From Anaeroplasmataceae bacterium (GTDB taxonomy: Bacteria > Bacillota_I > Bacilli_A > Acholeplasmatales > JAEDCM01): a stretch of 64,000 bases of DNA. Each line of letters opens with the position of its first letter. Position 1 is the stretch's first letter. A model generated the notes under the pieces. The model made no database searches. It was given only the letters and a program-made list of their open reading frames with translations, and had not been told where the DNA came from. Positions 8,556 to 16,971 of the stretch are shown here, one piece after another. The stretch spans positions 1-64,000 of the forward strand of contig JAEDCM010000003.1 in the NCBI GenBank assembly GCA_016294165.1. Direction: 5' to 3'. The position numbers and the translations under genes are program-made.

Positions 8556-10239
8556 CGAATATGAGTATAAAAGAGTTGATGTTAATGAGGTAGTATCTAA
8601 AGTAAGTGACTTAAAGGAAGCCTTTATAAATGCTTTAAGTGCAAATGAGCAAATTAAGATTATTGATCAATACAATGTGATTAGAGGACATGTTGATACA
8701 TCATTTTCTTTAGCCTCAATTAGAAATTCAATTGATACAACTGATGAATTTTATGAAAAAGAAATGGATTTCATCAATGAAAATGCGCCATTATTAGAAA
8801 ATGCTTTTAATGATTTTTCTAAAGCAATGTTTAATTCAAAATTCAAGGATGAATTAATTAAAGAATATGGTGAATATTTATTTAAAAAAATTGAATTAGG
8901 ATTAAAAACATTTGATGAATCAATCATTCCATTATTGGTTGAAGAAAACAAGCTTACAACTGAATATCAAAAGAAAATGGCAACCCTTAAGGTGCCTTTT
9001 GATGGTAAAGAATATACCTTAGTTCAAATGTCAAAGTTCAATCAAGATATCAATCGTGAAACCAGAAAATCTGCTCAAGAAGCGATTAGTAAGGTTATGC
9101 TTGATAATTTAGATGAATTTGATAGTATTTATGATAAGCTAGTAAAGGTAAGACATGAACAAGCAATTAAGCTTGGATATGAAAACTATGTAGACTTAGG
9201 ATATGCTAAGTTAGGTAGAACTGATTATGATAGTAAAATGGTAAAAGGTTATCGAGATCAAATTTATAATAGTGTTGTGGATAAGGCTCAAGAGATCATT
9301 AATGATCAAAAGATTAGATTAGGATATGATGAATTAAAATATTATGATTTAGCACTTAGCTTTATGACCGGTAATCCAACACCTAAGGGTAATAGAGAAG
9401 AATTAGTCAATATTGCGAAAAAAATGTATAAGGAAATGTCAAAGGAAACTGATGAGTTTTTTACATTTATGACTGAGCATGAATTGATGGATTTAGATAA
9501 CCGTCCTTCTAAAGCTCCAGGAGGATATTGTACATATATAAGTGATTATAAATCACCATTCATTTTTGCGAGCTTCAATCAAACACAGGGTGACGTGGAT
9601 GTGTTAACTCATGAGGCAGGCCATGCCTTCCAAGTTTATCAATCAAAAGATATTAAGGTTCCCGAATATCTTTGGCCAACATTAGAAGCCTGTGAGATTC
9701 ATTCAATGAGTATGGAATTCTTTGCTCATCCTTGGATGGAGGATTTCTTTAAAGAAGATTTAGAAAAATACATTTATTCGCATATCAGCGAAGCCATAAC
9801 ATTTATTCCTTATGGTGCAACAGTTGATGAATTCCAACATTTTGTTTATGAAAATCCAACAGCTACACCTTATGAAAGACGTATGAAATGGCGTGAAATT
9901 GAGAATAAATATTTACCTCATAAAGATTATGATGGAAATGAGTATTATGAAAATGGAGCTTATTGGATTAGACAAGGACATATTTTTAGCAGTCCATTCT
10001 ATTACATTGATTATACTTTAGCTCAAGTTTGTGCTTTACAATTTTTTATTAAATCAATTGAAAATAAAGAAGAAGCATGGGCGGATTATGTTCGTCTATG
10101 TAAGGTGGGTGGATCAAAATCATTTATTGAACTTGTGAAGGTAGCTAATTTGGATAATCCATTTGTGGATGGAACAATCAAAAAAGTGATGGAAAAGGTT
10201 ATGATTGAACTTAATAAAATTGACGCAAAAAATCTATAA
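8545..10239 (+). CDS. M3 family oligoendopeptidase
   Basis: A soluble zinc oligopeptidase of the M3B (PepF-like) type, 564 residues, which cleaves short peptides in the cytosol. The zinc site is HEAGH at 356-360, with the third ligand Glu about 27 residues on (TLEACEIHSMSMEFF). I start it at ATG 8545, behind AAAGGAG; an upstream in-frame codon at 8527 lies before that ribosome site. The last bases of the ABC gene run over the start, so it is probably co-transcribed with the exporter. Confidence 0.92.
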   Translation: MKFSEYEYKRVDVNEVVSKVSDLKEAFINALSANEQIKIIDQYNVIRGHVDTSFSLASIRNSIDTTDEFYEKEMDFINENAPLLENAFNDFSKAMFNSKFKDELIKEYGEYLFKKIELGLKTFDESIIPLLVEENKLTTEYQKKMATLKVPFDGKEYTLVQMSKFNQDINRETRKSAQEAISKVMLDNLDEFDSIYDKLVKVRHEQAIKLGYENYVDLGYAKLGRTDYDSKMVKGYRDQIYNSVVDKAQEIINDQKIRLGYDELKYYDLALSFMTGNPTPKGNREELVNIAKKMYKEMSKETDEFFTFMTEHELMDLDNRPSKAPGGYCTYISDYKSPFIFASFNQTQGDVDVLTHEAGHAFQVYQSKDIKVPEYLWPTLEACEIHSMSMEFFAHPWMEDFFKEDLEKYIYSHISEAITFIPYGATVDEFQHFVYENPTATPYERRMKWREIENKYLPHKDYDGNEYYENGAYWIRQGHIFSSPFYYIDYTLAQVCALQFFIKSIENKEEAWADYVRLCKVGGSKSFIELVKVANLDNPFVDGTIKKVMEKVMIELNKIDAKNL

Positions 10240-10249
10240 AAATATTATG

Positions 10250-10277
10250 AGAAGGGGCTTTTTTAAGCCTTTTTTTG
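10250..10277 (+). terminator. Terminator after M3 peptidase
   Basis: AAGGGGCTT (10252-10260), a T4 loop and AAGCCTTTT, then a T-run. Confidence 0.65.
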
Positions 10278-10304
10278 TTTTTTGCTAAAAAATAGATTTT
10301 TATG

Positions 10305-10333
10305 TTGAATTTTTTTGATAAAAGGGATATAAT
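10305..10333 (+). promoter_or_regulatory. Promoter of aldo/keto reductase gene
   Basis: TTGAAT (10305-10310), a 17-base spacer and TATAAT (10328-10333), 37 bases before the start codon at 10371. Confidence 0.7.
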
Positions 10334-10370
10334 AATTCATATAAAAAGTATTTATTATGGAGGGATATTA

Positions 10371-11369
10371 ATGTTTACAGCAGATGGTGGACGTTATAAA
10401 CGTATGTTATATCGCCGTTTAGGAACAACTGGATTAAAAATGTCAGTTATTACAGTAGGTCTAGGATACAATTTTGAAACAGCAGCAGATTATAAAAAAT
10501 GTCGTGAGATAGTTTTAACAGCTTTTAACAATGGAATTAACTCATTTGATGTTTCAGGTGAATTTGGAGATCCTCGTGGTGCTACTGAAGAATTATTTGG
10601 TAAAATTATCAAGGAAGATTTAATGCCATATCGTGATGAAATTATCATTTCAACAAAAGTTGGAGGATATTTAGCAGATGATCCAATGGGTGAAGGTGGA
10701 TCTAGAAAACATATCATGTCTCAAGTTAACAAATCTTTAAAGCGTTTAGGATTAGATTATGTTGACATTTTATATCATGAGAATTTTGATATTGATACTA
10801 ATGTTGAAGAAACAGCATACGCTTTGGCTGATGTTGTTAAACAAGGTAAAGCATTATATGTTGGTGTTACAAATTATAATGCGTTAGAAACTAAGCGTAT
10901 TGCGGATGTTTTAAGAAGATTAGGTGTTCCTTTTGTTGGTGGACAAAATAAATATTCTTTATTAACACGTAATGTAGATGATGAAGGTATGCTTGATGTA
11001 TATTCTACATATGGTGGTGGAGCTACATGCTATCATTCATTAGAGCATGGTTTATTAACAAATAAATATATTGGTGGGGATGAGGGAAGTGTTCCTCGTG
11101 TATCACCACTTGATACAACTAATGCGGTTACTGAAAATGGAATTACCGAAGAAACTCGTGGTATTTTAACTAAACTAAATATTGTGGCAGTTGGACGCGG
11201 TCAAACATTAGCTCAATTAGCTTTAGCTTGGGTATTAAGAAATCCAAAAATGGCTTCAGTAATTATTGGTATCTCTTCAATTCCTCAATTAGGAGAAGAT
11301 ATTTCCGTAATTAAAAAATTAGGATTTACAGTTGATGAACTAAAGAAACTTGAAAGAGCATATAAATAA
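10371..11369 (+). CDS. Aldo/keto reductase family protein with altered active site
   Basis: A 332-residue TIM-barrel protein resembling the YghZ/AKR14-type branch of the aldo/keto reductases (YRRLGTTGLKMSVITVGLG at the N-terminus, GSRKHIMSQVNKSLKRLGL in the middle). Canonical members use Asp, Tyr, Lys and His. Here Asp60 and Lys96 (ISTKVG) are present. The Tyr position five residues after Asp60 is Phe65 (FDVSGEFGDP). The expected His after YVDI is Glu137, with a His one place earlier (LYHEN). Whether it still reduces carbonyls is unclear. The start at 10371 follows GGAGGG; the in-frame ATG at 10302 lies upstream of the promoter's -10 box and is rejected. Single gene with its own promoter and terminator. 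Confidence 0.85.
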   Translation: MFTADGGRYKRMLYRRLGTTGLKMSVITVGLGYNFETAADYKKCREIVLTAFNNGINSFDVSGEFGDPRGATEELFGKIIKEDLMPYRDEIIISTKVGGYLADDPMGEGGSRKHIMSQVNKSLKRLGLDYVDILYHENFDIDTNVEETAYALADVVKQGKALYVGVTNYNALETKRIADVLRRLGVPFVGGQNKYSLLTRNVDDEGMLDVYSTYGGGATCYHSLEHGLLTNKYIGGDEGSVPRVSPLDTTNAVTENGITEETRGILTKLNIVAVGRGQTLAQLALAWVLRNPKMASVIIGISSIPQLGEDISVIKKLGFTVDELKKLERAYK

Positions 11370-11375
11370 GTAATT

Positions 11376-11408
11376 AAAAGATGAATTTGCGAATAAATTC
11401 ATCTTTTT
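11376..11408 (+). terminator. Terminator after aldo/keto reductase
   Basis: AAAAGATGAATTT (11376-11388) pairs with AAATTCATCTTTT (from 11395), ending in a T-run. Confidence 0.85.
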
Positions 11409-11426
11409 CATAATAAGGTGATAGTA

Positions 11427-12215
11427 ATGAAAATAAGTATTTTAGGGCCAAAGAAGACATTTAGTGATGTTGCATATTTAAAATATGATAGTAGCTTAGA
11501 ACCGGTATATTATCATACTATAACAGAGGTTATTGATAGTGTCGATGAAGAAAATTTAGCAATCATTCCAATTGAAAACACTTTGGATGGTTATGTGGAA
11601 GGTACATTTGATAAGCTACTAGAAAGGGATTTGAAAATTAATCATGAATTATTTATTCCAGTAGCATTCTCTTTAGTTTCTAATGCTAAAAAATTAGAAG
11701 ATATTAAAAGAGTATTCGTGCAATTTAAGGCTAAAGGTCAATGCATTAAAATTTTAAATAAGATAAATGCTAAGATTATGATTACTGAAAGTAATATTGA
11801 ATCCTTAGATTTAATGGTTGAGGAAAATGATGCGGCGATTGTTCCTAGTCATGTGGATGGGAATTATAATTTACGCATTGATAATGTGACTGATTCCTTA
11901 GAAAATGAAACAAGATTCGTTGTTATTTCTAAGAAACAAAATAATGATCTTAACGGACGTATTAAATCATTGGTGTGCGTTACAGCTATTGAAGATAAGC
12001 CGGGTTTGTTATATGAGATATTAAAGGAATTTGCGGATAAGATGATTAATATGACATCAATTATGTCTAGGCCAACTAAACAAAGAATGGGAAGCTATAA
12101 TTTCTTTATTGAGGTTGTTGGTGATTATAAGGATATTAAAGAACTAACATTAGAATTACAAAGTAATCCTAATATAAGAGCGGTAAATTTAGGATTGTAT
12201 CACAAGGCTAGGTGA
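11427..12215 (+). CDS. pheA: Prephenate dehydratase
   Basis: Converts prephenate to phenylpyruvate in phenylalanine synthesis. 262 residues: catalytic periplasmic-binding-like domain (1-175) with GPKKTFSDVAY, IPIENTLDGYV and the TRF motif (ENETRFVVIS), then a C-terminal ACT domain (about 185-262) containing PGLLYEILKEF and SRPTKQRMGSYNFFIEV, which in the family binds Phe for feedback inhibition. No chorismate mutase domain is fused. ATG 11427 follows AAGGTGATA; a GTG at 11418 would be part of that ribosome site. The ROK kinase begins 5 bases after the stop, so the two are co-transcribed although their functions are unrelated. Confidence 0.93.
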   Translation: MKISILGPKKTFSDVAYLKYDSSLEPVYYHTITEVIDSVDEENLAIIPIENTLDGYVEGTFDKLLERDLKINHELFIPVAFSLVSNAKKLEDIKRVFVQFKAKGQCIKILNKINAKIMITESNIESLDLMVEENDAAIVPSHVDGNYNLRIDNVTDSLENETRFVVISKKQNNDLNGRIKSLVCVTAIEDKPGLLYEILKEFADKMINMTSIMSRPTKQRMGSYNFFIEVVGDYKDIKELTLELQSNPNIRAVNLGLYHKAR

Positions 12216-12219
12216 TAGA

Positions 12220-13038
12220 ATGTATATTGCAGGAATTGATATTGGTGGCACAACAGTTAAAATTGGAATTTTTGATTTGAACTACCAATTAATAGAAAAA
12301 TGGGAAATTGAAACTAAAGATAATATTTTAAAGGATATATATTCTTCAATTAAAGATAAATATGACTTATCTAGGATTAAAGGGTATGGATTTGGAATTC
12401 CAGGAGTTGTTATTGATAATAAAATAATCGTAACTCCAAATATAAAAATAGAGACTAATGCCTGTGAAATATTCAAGGAATTAGTAAAAAATGAAAATGT
12501 ATTTTTAGCTAATGATGCTAATGTAGCGGCACTAGGAGAAGCGATGAATCAAAAATTGGACAGTGCAATTTTTATTACTCTTGGAACTGGTGTTGGTGGA
12601 GGAATTGTAATAAATGGTCAGATCTATGAGGGCTTTGGTGGTAGTGCTGGGGAATTTGGGCATTTAAAAAAATATAGTGATATTAAATGCAATTGTGGTG
12701 GTATTGGATGTTTAGAAACGGTTTGTAGTGCTAAGGCATTAGAAAAGATGGCCGGAGTTAGCACCAAGGAGATATTTAAAAATACCGCTTTATATAGCGA
12801 TATTTTAAACAATTTTTATGATAAATTAGGTCTTGCTATTGCTAATATTTTAGCCGTAGTAAATACGGAAAATGTTATTATCGGTGGAGGTTTATCAAAT
12901 GCTAAGGATGAACTTCTTAATGGTATTTATGAATCCTTTAAAAAGCATGCTTTTTTGCCACTTTTGAATACAAGTTTTAGATTATCAAGTTTATTTAATG
13001 ATGCTGGTATTTATGGTGCAGCTTACCTTATTAGGTAA
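12220..13038 (+). CDS. ROK family sugar kinase
   Basis: 272-residue ROK family protein, probably a glucokinase or related hexose kinase in the cytosol. It has the N-terminal phosphate motif DIGGTTVKIG, the sugar-binding NDANVAALGE, LGTGVGGGIVINGQ and the GSAGEFGHLK loop. The zinc motif reads CNCGGIGCLETVCS, with the ROK cysteines intact. There is no N-terminal helix-turn-helix, so it is a kinase and not a repressor. It is a little short compared with about 300 residues. The stop codon lies in the 3' arm of its terminator. Confidence 0.9.
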   Translation: MYIAGIDIGGTTVKIGIFDLNYQLIEKWEIETKDNILKDIYSSIKDKYDLSRIKGYGFGIPGVVIDNKIIVTPNIKIETNACEIFKELVKNENVFLANDANVAALGEAMNQKLDSAIFITLGTGVGGGIVINGQIYEGFGGSAGEFGHLKKYSDIKCNCGGIGCLETVCSAKALEKMAGVSTKEIFKNTALYSDILNNFYDKLGLAIANILAVVNTENVIIGGGLSNAKDELLNGIYESFKKHAFLPLLNTSFRLSSLFNDAGIYGAAYLIR

Positions 13039-13047
13039 GCTTTTTTT
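13020..13047 (+). terminator. Terminator of the pheA-ROK operon
   Basis: AGCTTACC (13020-13027) pairs with GGTAAGCT (13034-13041), then seven Ts. The stop TAA (13036-13038) is inside the stem. Confidence 0.9.
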
Positions 13048-13051
13048 ATAT

Positions 13052-13074
13052 AAAAAAAACGCCAATTAGGCGTT
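13052..13074 (-). terminator. Terminator of MATE gene
   Basis: On the minus strand AACGCC pairs with GGCGTT around a 5-base loop that contains the stop codon, followed by a T-run (13059-13052). Confidence 0.88.
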
Positions 13075-14406
13075 TTCAAAGGCTTTTTTAGATATCTTTA
13101 ATCCAATCGGGAAGAAGATAATAGCGGTTATTACTTCGACAATTGGGTAGGTAAACCAAATGGCATTTACTCCCATTAACTTTCCGAAAATATAAGCTAG
13201 GGGAATTAATAATACTGCTTGTCTCATTAGACTCATAATCATTGATTTTGTTCCATGCCCTAATGATTGGAACATAACTGATGTGGTGATACCAATCGCG
13301 GCTGGGATGAAACAGATGCTAATAATTCTTAATGCGAAGCTTCCCATTTTGACGTATTCAGGATTATCATTAAAAATCTTAATAAACATTCCACTACCAA
13401 ATTGAAATAGTAATAATCCGAATATCATAATGATGGTAGATACTTTTAAAGTTAAATAGAAGGCTTCGTAGAATCTTTCTTTTTGATTTGCACCATAGTT
13501 GTATCCTAAAATTGGCATTGTTCCTTGGGTTAAACCAAAGATTGGCATAAATACAAATGATTGAAGCTTAAAGTAAATTCCTAAAACTACAACAGCGATA
13601 TCGCTATATTGGACTAGTATTAGGTTCAATAATAGGGTTGCAAAGCTAGATATCGCATTCATAATGGTTGTAGGAACACCTACAGAAATGATATCTTTAA
13701 AAGCTTTTTTGTTCAATGATTGAGTAGAAAATTCAAAATTGATTTCTTGTTTAGTAAAGATTAATGACCCAAAGCTGATAAACATTGCGACAAATTGTCC
13801 AATTACAGTTGCCCAAGCAGCACCGACTACTCCCATATTAAATCCAAAGATTAAAATTGGGTCAAGGATGATATTGGTAATAGCTCCTGCTAATTGAGAT
13901 ATCATTGGTATTTTCATATTTCCAGTTCCTTGAAGAATTTTTGCGGATACTAAATCTAGCATTTGGCCTAGACAACAAATCATACAAATTGATAAATAGG
14001 CAACACCATAGGATAACACAATTGCTCTTTTAGAAAATAGTTTTAGAAAAGGCAATGGTAAGATAGTTCCTAAAATCATAAAGATTATTGTTGTTATAAC
14101 AGCCAATGAAATTCCCGTTTTAGCCGCAATATTAGCTTCATCTTTATGATGTTGACCTAATCTTCGAGATATTAGAGAGCTAGTTCCAACACCGATACCA
14201 AGCCCAAATGCTAAGCTAAGCATTTGAAGTGGAAATGCTAGGGTAAGAGCGGTTAGCCCATCACTGCTATATTTAGCAACAAAGATTGAGTCGATAATAT
14301 TGTATAAGGCTTGAACCAACATTGAAATAATGGCTGGCATTGACATTTTAAATAGTAGGCTACTGATTTTTTCATTTCCCATTTTGTTTTCTTTTATTAG
14401 TTCCAT
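13066..14406 (-). CDS. MATE family efflux transporter
   Basis: 446-residue, 12-helix cation-coupled exporter of the MATE (DinF/NorM) superfamily. The first half carries the typical PAIISMLVQALYNIIDSIFV segment and the second half the related VGVPTTIMNAISSFATLLLN, reflecting the internal duplication. It would export drugs or cationic metabolites; the substrate is not predictable. GGTGAT precedes the ATG at 14406. It is a monocistronic gene lying tail to tail with the ROK gene and diverging from the M29 peptidase. Confidence 0.92.
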   Translation of the reverse strand: MELIKENKMGNEKISSLLFKMSMPAIISMLVQALYNIIDSIFVAKYSSDGLTALTLAFPLQMLSLAFGLGIGVGTSSLISRRLGQHHKDEANIAAKTGISLAVITTIIFMILGTILPLPFLKLFSKRAIVLSYGVAYLSICMICCLGQMLDLVSAKILQGTGNMKIPMISQLAGAITNIILDPILIFGFNMGVVGAAWATVIGQFVAMFISFGSLIFTKQEINFEFSTQSLNKKAFKDIISVGVPTTIMNAISSFATLLLNLILVQYSDIAVVVLGIYFKLQSFVFMPIFGLTQGTMPILGYNYGANQKERFYEAFYLTLKVSTIIMIFGLLLFQFGSGMFIKIFNDNPEYVKMGSFALRIISICFIPAAIGITTSVMFQSLGHGTKSMIMSLMRQAVLLIPLAYIFGKLMGVNAIWFTYPIVEVITAIIFFPIGLKISKKAFENA

Positions 14407-14488
14407 TTAATCACCATTTGACATTATATCATAATATTTTTCTTTTTTAAAGAAAATGTGGTACAATATTAAACAAGGAGATGATTTT

Positions 14489-15718
14489 ATGGATATTAGA
14501 AAAAGAAAACTTGCTGAATTAGCTGTAAGAGTTGGTATAAATGTGAGAGAAAATGAGAATGTATTAGTCAATGCAAGCATCGATTGTGCGGAAATTGCTA
14601 GGCTAGTTGTAGAAGAAGCATATAAGGCGGGAGCTAAACAGGTAATTGTTAAATATCGTGATGAGTTGATCTCAAGATTACATTTTTTAAATCAATCTGA
14701 TGAAACTTTATGTGAGATTCCAGAGTATTTAGTTTTAGAAAATAAGTATTATTGTGATAATAAATTCGCAAGAATTTCGATTGTTTCACCGAAGGCAGGA
14801 ATAATGGATGACGTTGATCCAATGAAAGTCCAAAGACAAAGCATTGAAGCAAATAAAAAATTAAGCTTTGCTCAAGAGTTTGTTATGGGAAATAATGTTC
14901 CATGGACTATCATTGCGGCTGCCAATCCAATTTGGGCAAAAAAAGTTTTTCCTGAATTAGAGGAAAATGAGGCTGTTGAAAAATTATGGGATGCTATTTA
15001 TGATGCTTCAAGAGTAACAATGGATAATGATTGTAAAGCTGATTGGGATGTACATATTAAGAATTTAGAGAAGTATTTTGTTAAACTAAATGAGTATAAT
15101 TTTAAATCTTTATTATTTAAAAATTCAATTGGTACTGATTTAGAGGTAGGATTAGTTAAAAATCACTTATGGGCAGGTGGAGCTGAATTTACTTTAGATA
15201 ATCATCTATATGCTCCAAATATTCCAACTGAGGAAGTATTCACTATGCCAGATAAGTATAATGTTAATGGTCGAGTATACAGCACTAAGCCTTTAGATTT
15301 TCAAGGAAAACTAATCACTGATTTTTATTTAGATTTCAAGGATGGTAAGGTTGTTAATTATGATGCTAAAGAAAATAAGGAATCTTTAAAAGCCTTAATT
15401 GAGTTTGATGAAGGTAGCTGTTATTTAGGAGAAGTGGCTTTAATAAGCCATAATACTCCAATTTCAATGAGCAATATTTTATTCTATAATACATTGTTTG
15501 ATGAAAATGCTAGCTGCCATTTAGCTTTAGGACGTGCATATCCGATGAATATTAAGGGTGGATTAGAAATGTCTAGGGAAGAGTTAGCTAAAAATAACGC
15601 TAATCTATCAATGACCCATAATGATTTTATGTTTGGTTCAGCGGATATGTCAGTTAAAGGTGTCACATATGAAGGTGATATTATCGATATTTTTGTTAAT
15701 GGAAACTTTGTAATTTAA
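14489..15718 (+). CDS. M29 family aminopeptidase
   Basis: A cytosolic metallo-aminopeptidase of the M29 (AmpS/PepS/thermophilic aminopeptidase T) family, 409 residues, the family length. The metal ligands fall in the usual places: Glu in the FDEGSCYLGEVAL region, His in ASCHLALGRAYP, and His/Asp in MTHNDFMFGSADM near the C-terminus. ATG 14489 follows AAGGAGATGAT; an in-frame ATG at 14456 has no ribosome site. Third metallopeptidase gene in the first 16 kb. Confidence 0.93.
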   Translation: MDIRKRKLAELAVRVGINVRENENVLVNASIDCAEIARLVVEEAYKAGAKQVIVKYRDELISRLHFLNQSDETLCEIPEYLVLENKYYCDNKFARISIVSPKAGIMDDVDPMKVQRQSIEANKKLSFAQEFVMGNNVPWTIIAAANPIWAKKVFPELEENEAVEKLWDAIYDASRVTMDNDCKADWDVHIKNLEKYFVKLNEYNFKSLLFKNSIGTDLEVGLVKNHLWAGGAEFTLDNHLYAPNIPTEEVFTMPDKYNVNGRVYSTKPLDFQGKLITDFYLDFKDGKVVNYDAKENKESLKALIEFDEGSCYLGEVALISHNTPISMSNILFYNTLFDENASCHLALGRAYPMNIKGGLEMSREELAKNNANLSMTHNDFMFGSADMSVKGVTYEGDIIDIFVNGNFVI

Positions 15719-15724
15719 TTAATG

Positions 15725-15752
15725 ATGGCTACTATTTAAGTGGCCATTTTTA
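15725..15752 (+). terminator. Terminator after M29 peptidase
   Basis: ATGGC-T-ACT (15725-15733) pairs with AGT-G-GCCAT ending at 15747, then Ts. Confidence 0.7.
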
Positions 15753-15840
15753 TATTAATATAAAAAATTTGCTTTTTACTATTTCAATTTAAAGTAATAA
15801 GGTTTATAATAATTTTAAGGTATTTTTGGAGGGATTAAAA

Positions 15841-16902
15841 ATGGAATTAAAAATAATAAAATCAAACGAACTAAAAAAGAAGCCTGAGGGAGCTTTAGGT
15901 TTTGGAAAATATTTCTCTGACCATATGTTCGTAATGGATTATCAAGATGGTAAATGGCAAAATGCGCGTATTGAGAAATACGGACCACTTTTAATGGATC
16001 CATCAATGTGTACATTTCATTATGCGCAAGAGACTTTTGAAGGCTTAAAGGCTTATAAAGCAGTGGATGGTCGTACATTATTATTTAGGCCAAATAAGAA
16101 TTTTGCAAGATTGAATAAATCAAATGAAAGATTATGCATTCCAACATTTGATGAAGACTTTGTATTATATGCTTTAAAGGAATTGGTAAAGATTGATCGT
16201 GATTGGATTCCAACTGAACCAAATACATCATTATATATTAGACCATTCTGTATTGCGACTGATGAAACTGTTGGAGCTCATACTTCTCATAATTATAAGT
16301 TTATTATTATTCTTTCACCTGTTGGAACTTATTATAAGGAAGGTTTAAACCCAGTTAAAATTATGGTTGAGACAAATTATGTAAGAGCTGTAAAGGGTGG
16401 AGTTGGATTTGCGAAAACTGGTGGAAACTATGCTTCAAGCTTAAGAGCTCAAGAGGATGCAGCTGCTAAAGGATATTCACAAGTTCTTTGGTTAGATGGT
16501 GTTGAGCGTAAGTATGTTGAAGAAGTAGGAACAATGAATGTAATGTTTAAAATTAATGGTGAAGTTATCACTCCATCATTAGAAGGAAGCATCCTTGCTG
16601 GTGTAACTAGAGATTCAATTATTCACGTATTAAAGGATATGGGAGTTAAAGTAACTGAAAGAAAGATTAGTATTGATGAGGTTTATGAAGCATATTTAAA
16701 TGGAACATTAGAAGAAGCTTTCGGTACTGGTACAGCTGCGGTTATTTCTCCAATTGGAGTTCTTGGATGGAAGGATAAGGTTATGACAATTAATAATGGA
16801 GAAACAGGACCTCTATCTAAGAAATTATATGAAACATTAACTGGTATCCAAAAGGGTGAAATTGAAGATAAATTCAATTGGACTGTTGATGTAGATAAAT
16901 AA
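15841..16902 (+). CDS. ilvE: Branched-chain amino acid aminotransferase
   Basis: Fold-type IV PLP transaminase of 353 residues, making Ile, Val and Leu from their 2-oxo acids with glutamate. The pattern is that of the group II (eukaryote/Bacillus-like) enzymes: FHYAQETFEGLKAY, RPNKNFARLNKS, FAKTGGNYASSLRAQ, and the PLP lysine in VERKYVEEVGTMN. ATG 15841 follows GGAGGG; the TTG at 15826 is part of that site. It is separate from the ilv-leu operon 30 kb away and has no T-box, so the final step is regulated differently from the rest of the pathway. Confidence 0.95.
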   Translation: MELKIIKSNELKKKPEGALGFGKYFSDHMFVMDYQDGKWQNARIEKYGPLLMDPSMCTFHYAQETFEGLKAYKAVDGRTLLFRPNKNFARLNKSNERLCIPTFDEDFVLYALKELVKIDRDWIPTEPNTSLYIRPFCIATDETVGAHTSHNYKFIIILSPVGTYYKEGLNPVKIMVETNYVRAVKGGVGFAKTGGNYASSLRAQEDAAAKGYSQVLWLDGVERKYVEEVGTMNVMFKINGEVITPSLEGSILAGVTRDSIIHVLKDMGVKVTERKISIDEVYEAYLNGTLEEAFGTGTAAVISPIGVLGWKDKVMTINNGETGPLSKKLYETLTGIQKGEIEDKFNWTVDVDK

Positions 16903-16908
16903 TAAATT

Positions 16909-16941
16909 ATCTCTTATGTGTAATGCATAAGAGATTTTTTT
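16909..16941 (+). terminator. Terminator after ilvE
   Basis: ATCTCTTAT (16909-16917) pairs with ATAAGAGAT (16927-16935), then seven Ts. Confidence 0.9.
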
Positions 16942-16944
16942 ATG

Positions 16945-16971
16945 AAAAAAAGATGAGATTTACTCATCTTT
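16945..16971 (-). terminator. Terminator of HD-GYP gene
   Basis: On the minus strand AAAGATGAG pairs with CTCATCTTT around a loop holding the stop codon, then a T-run. Confidence 0.88.
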
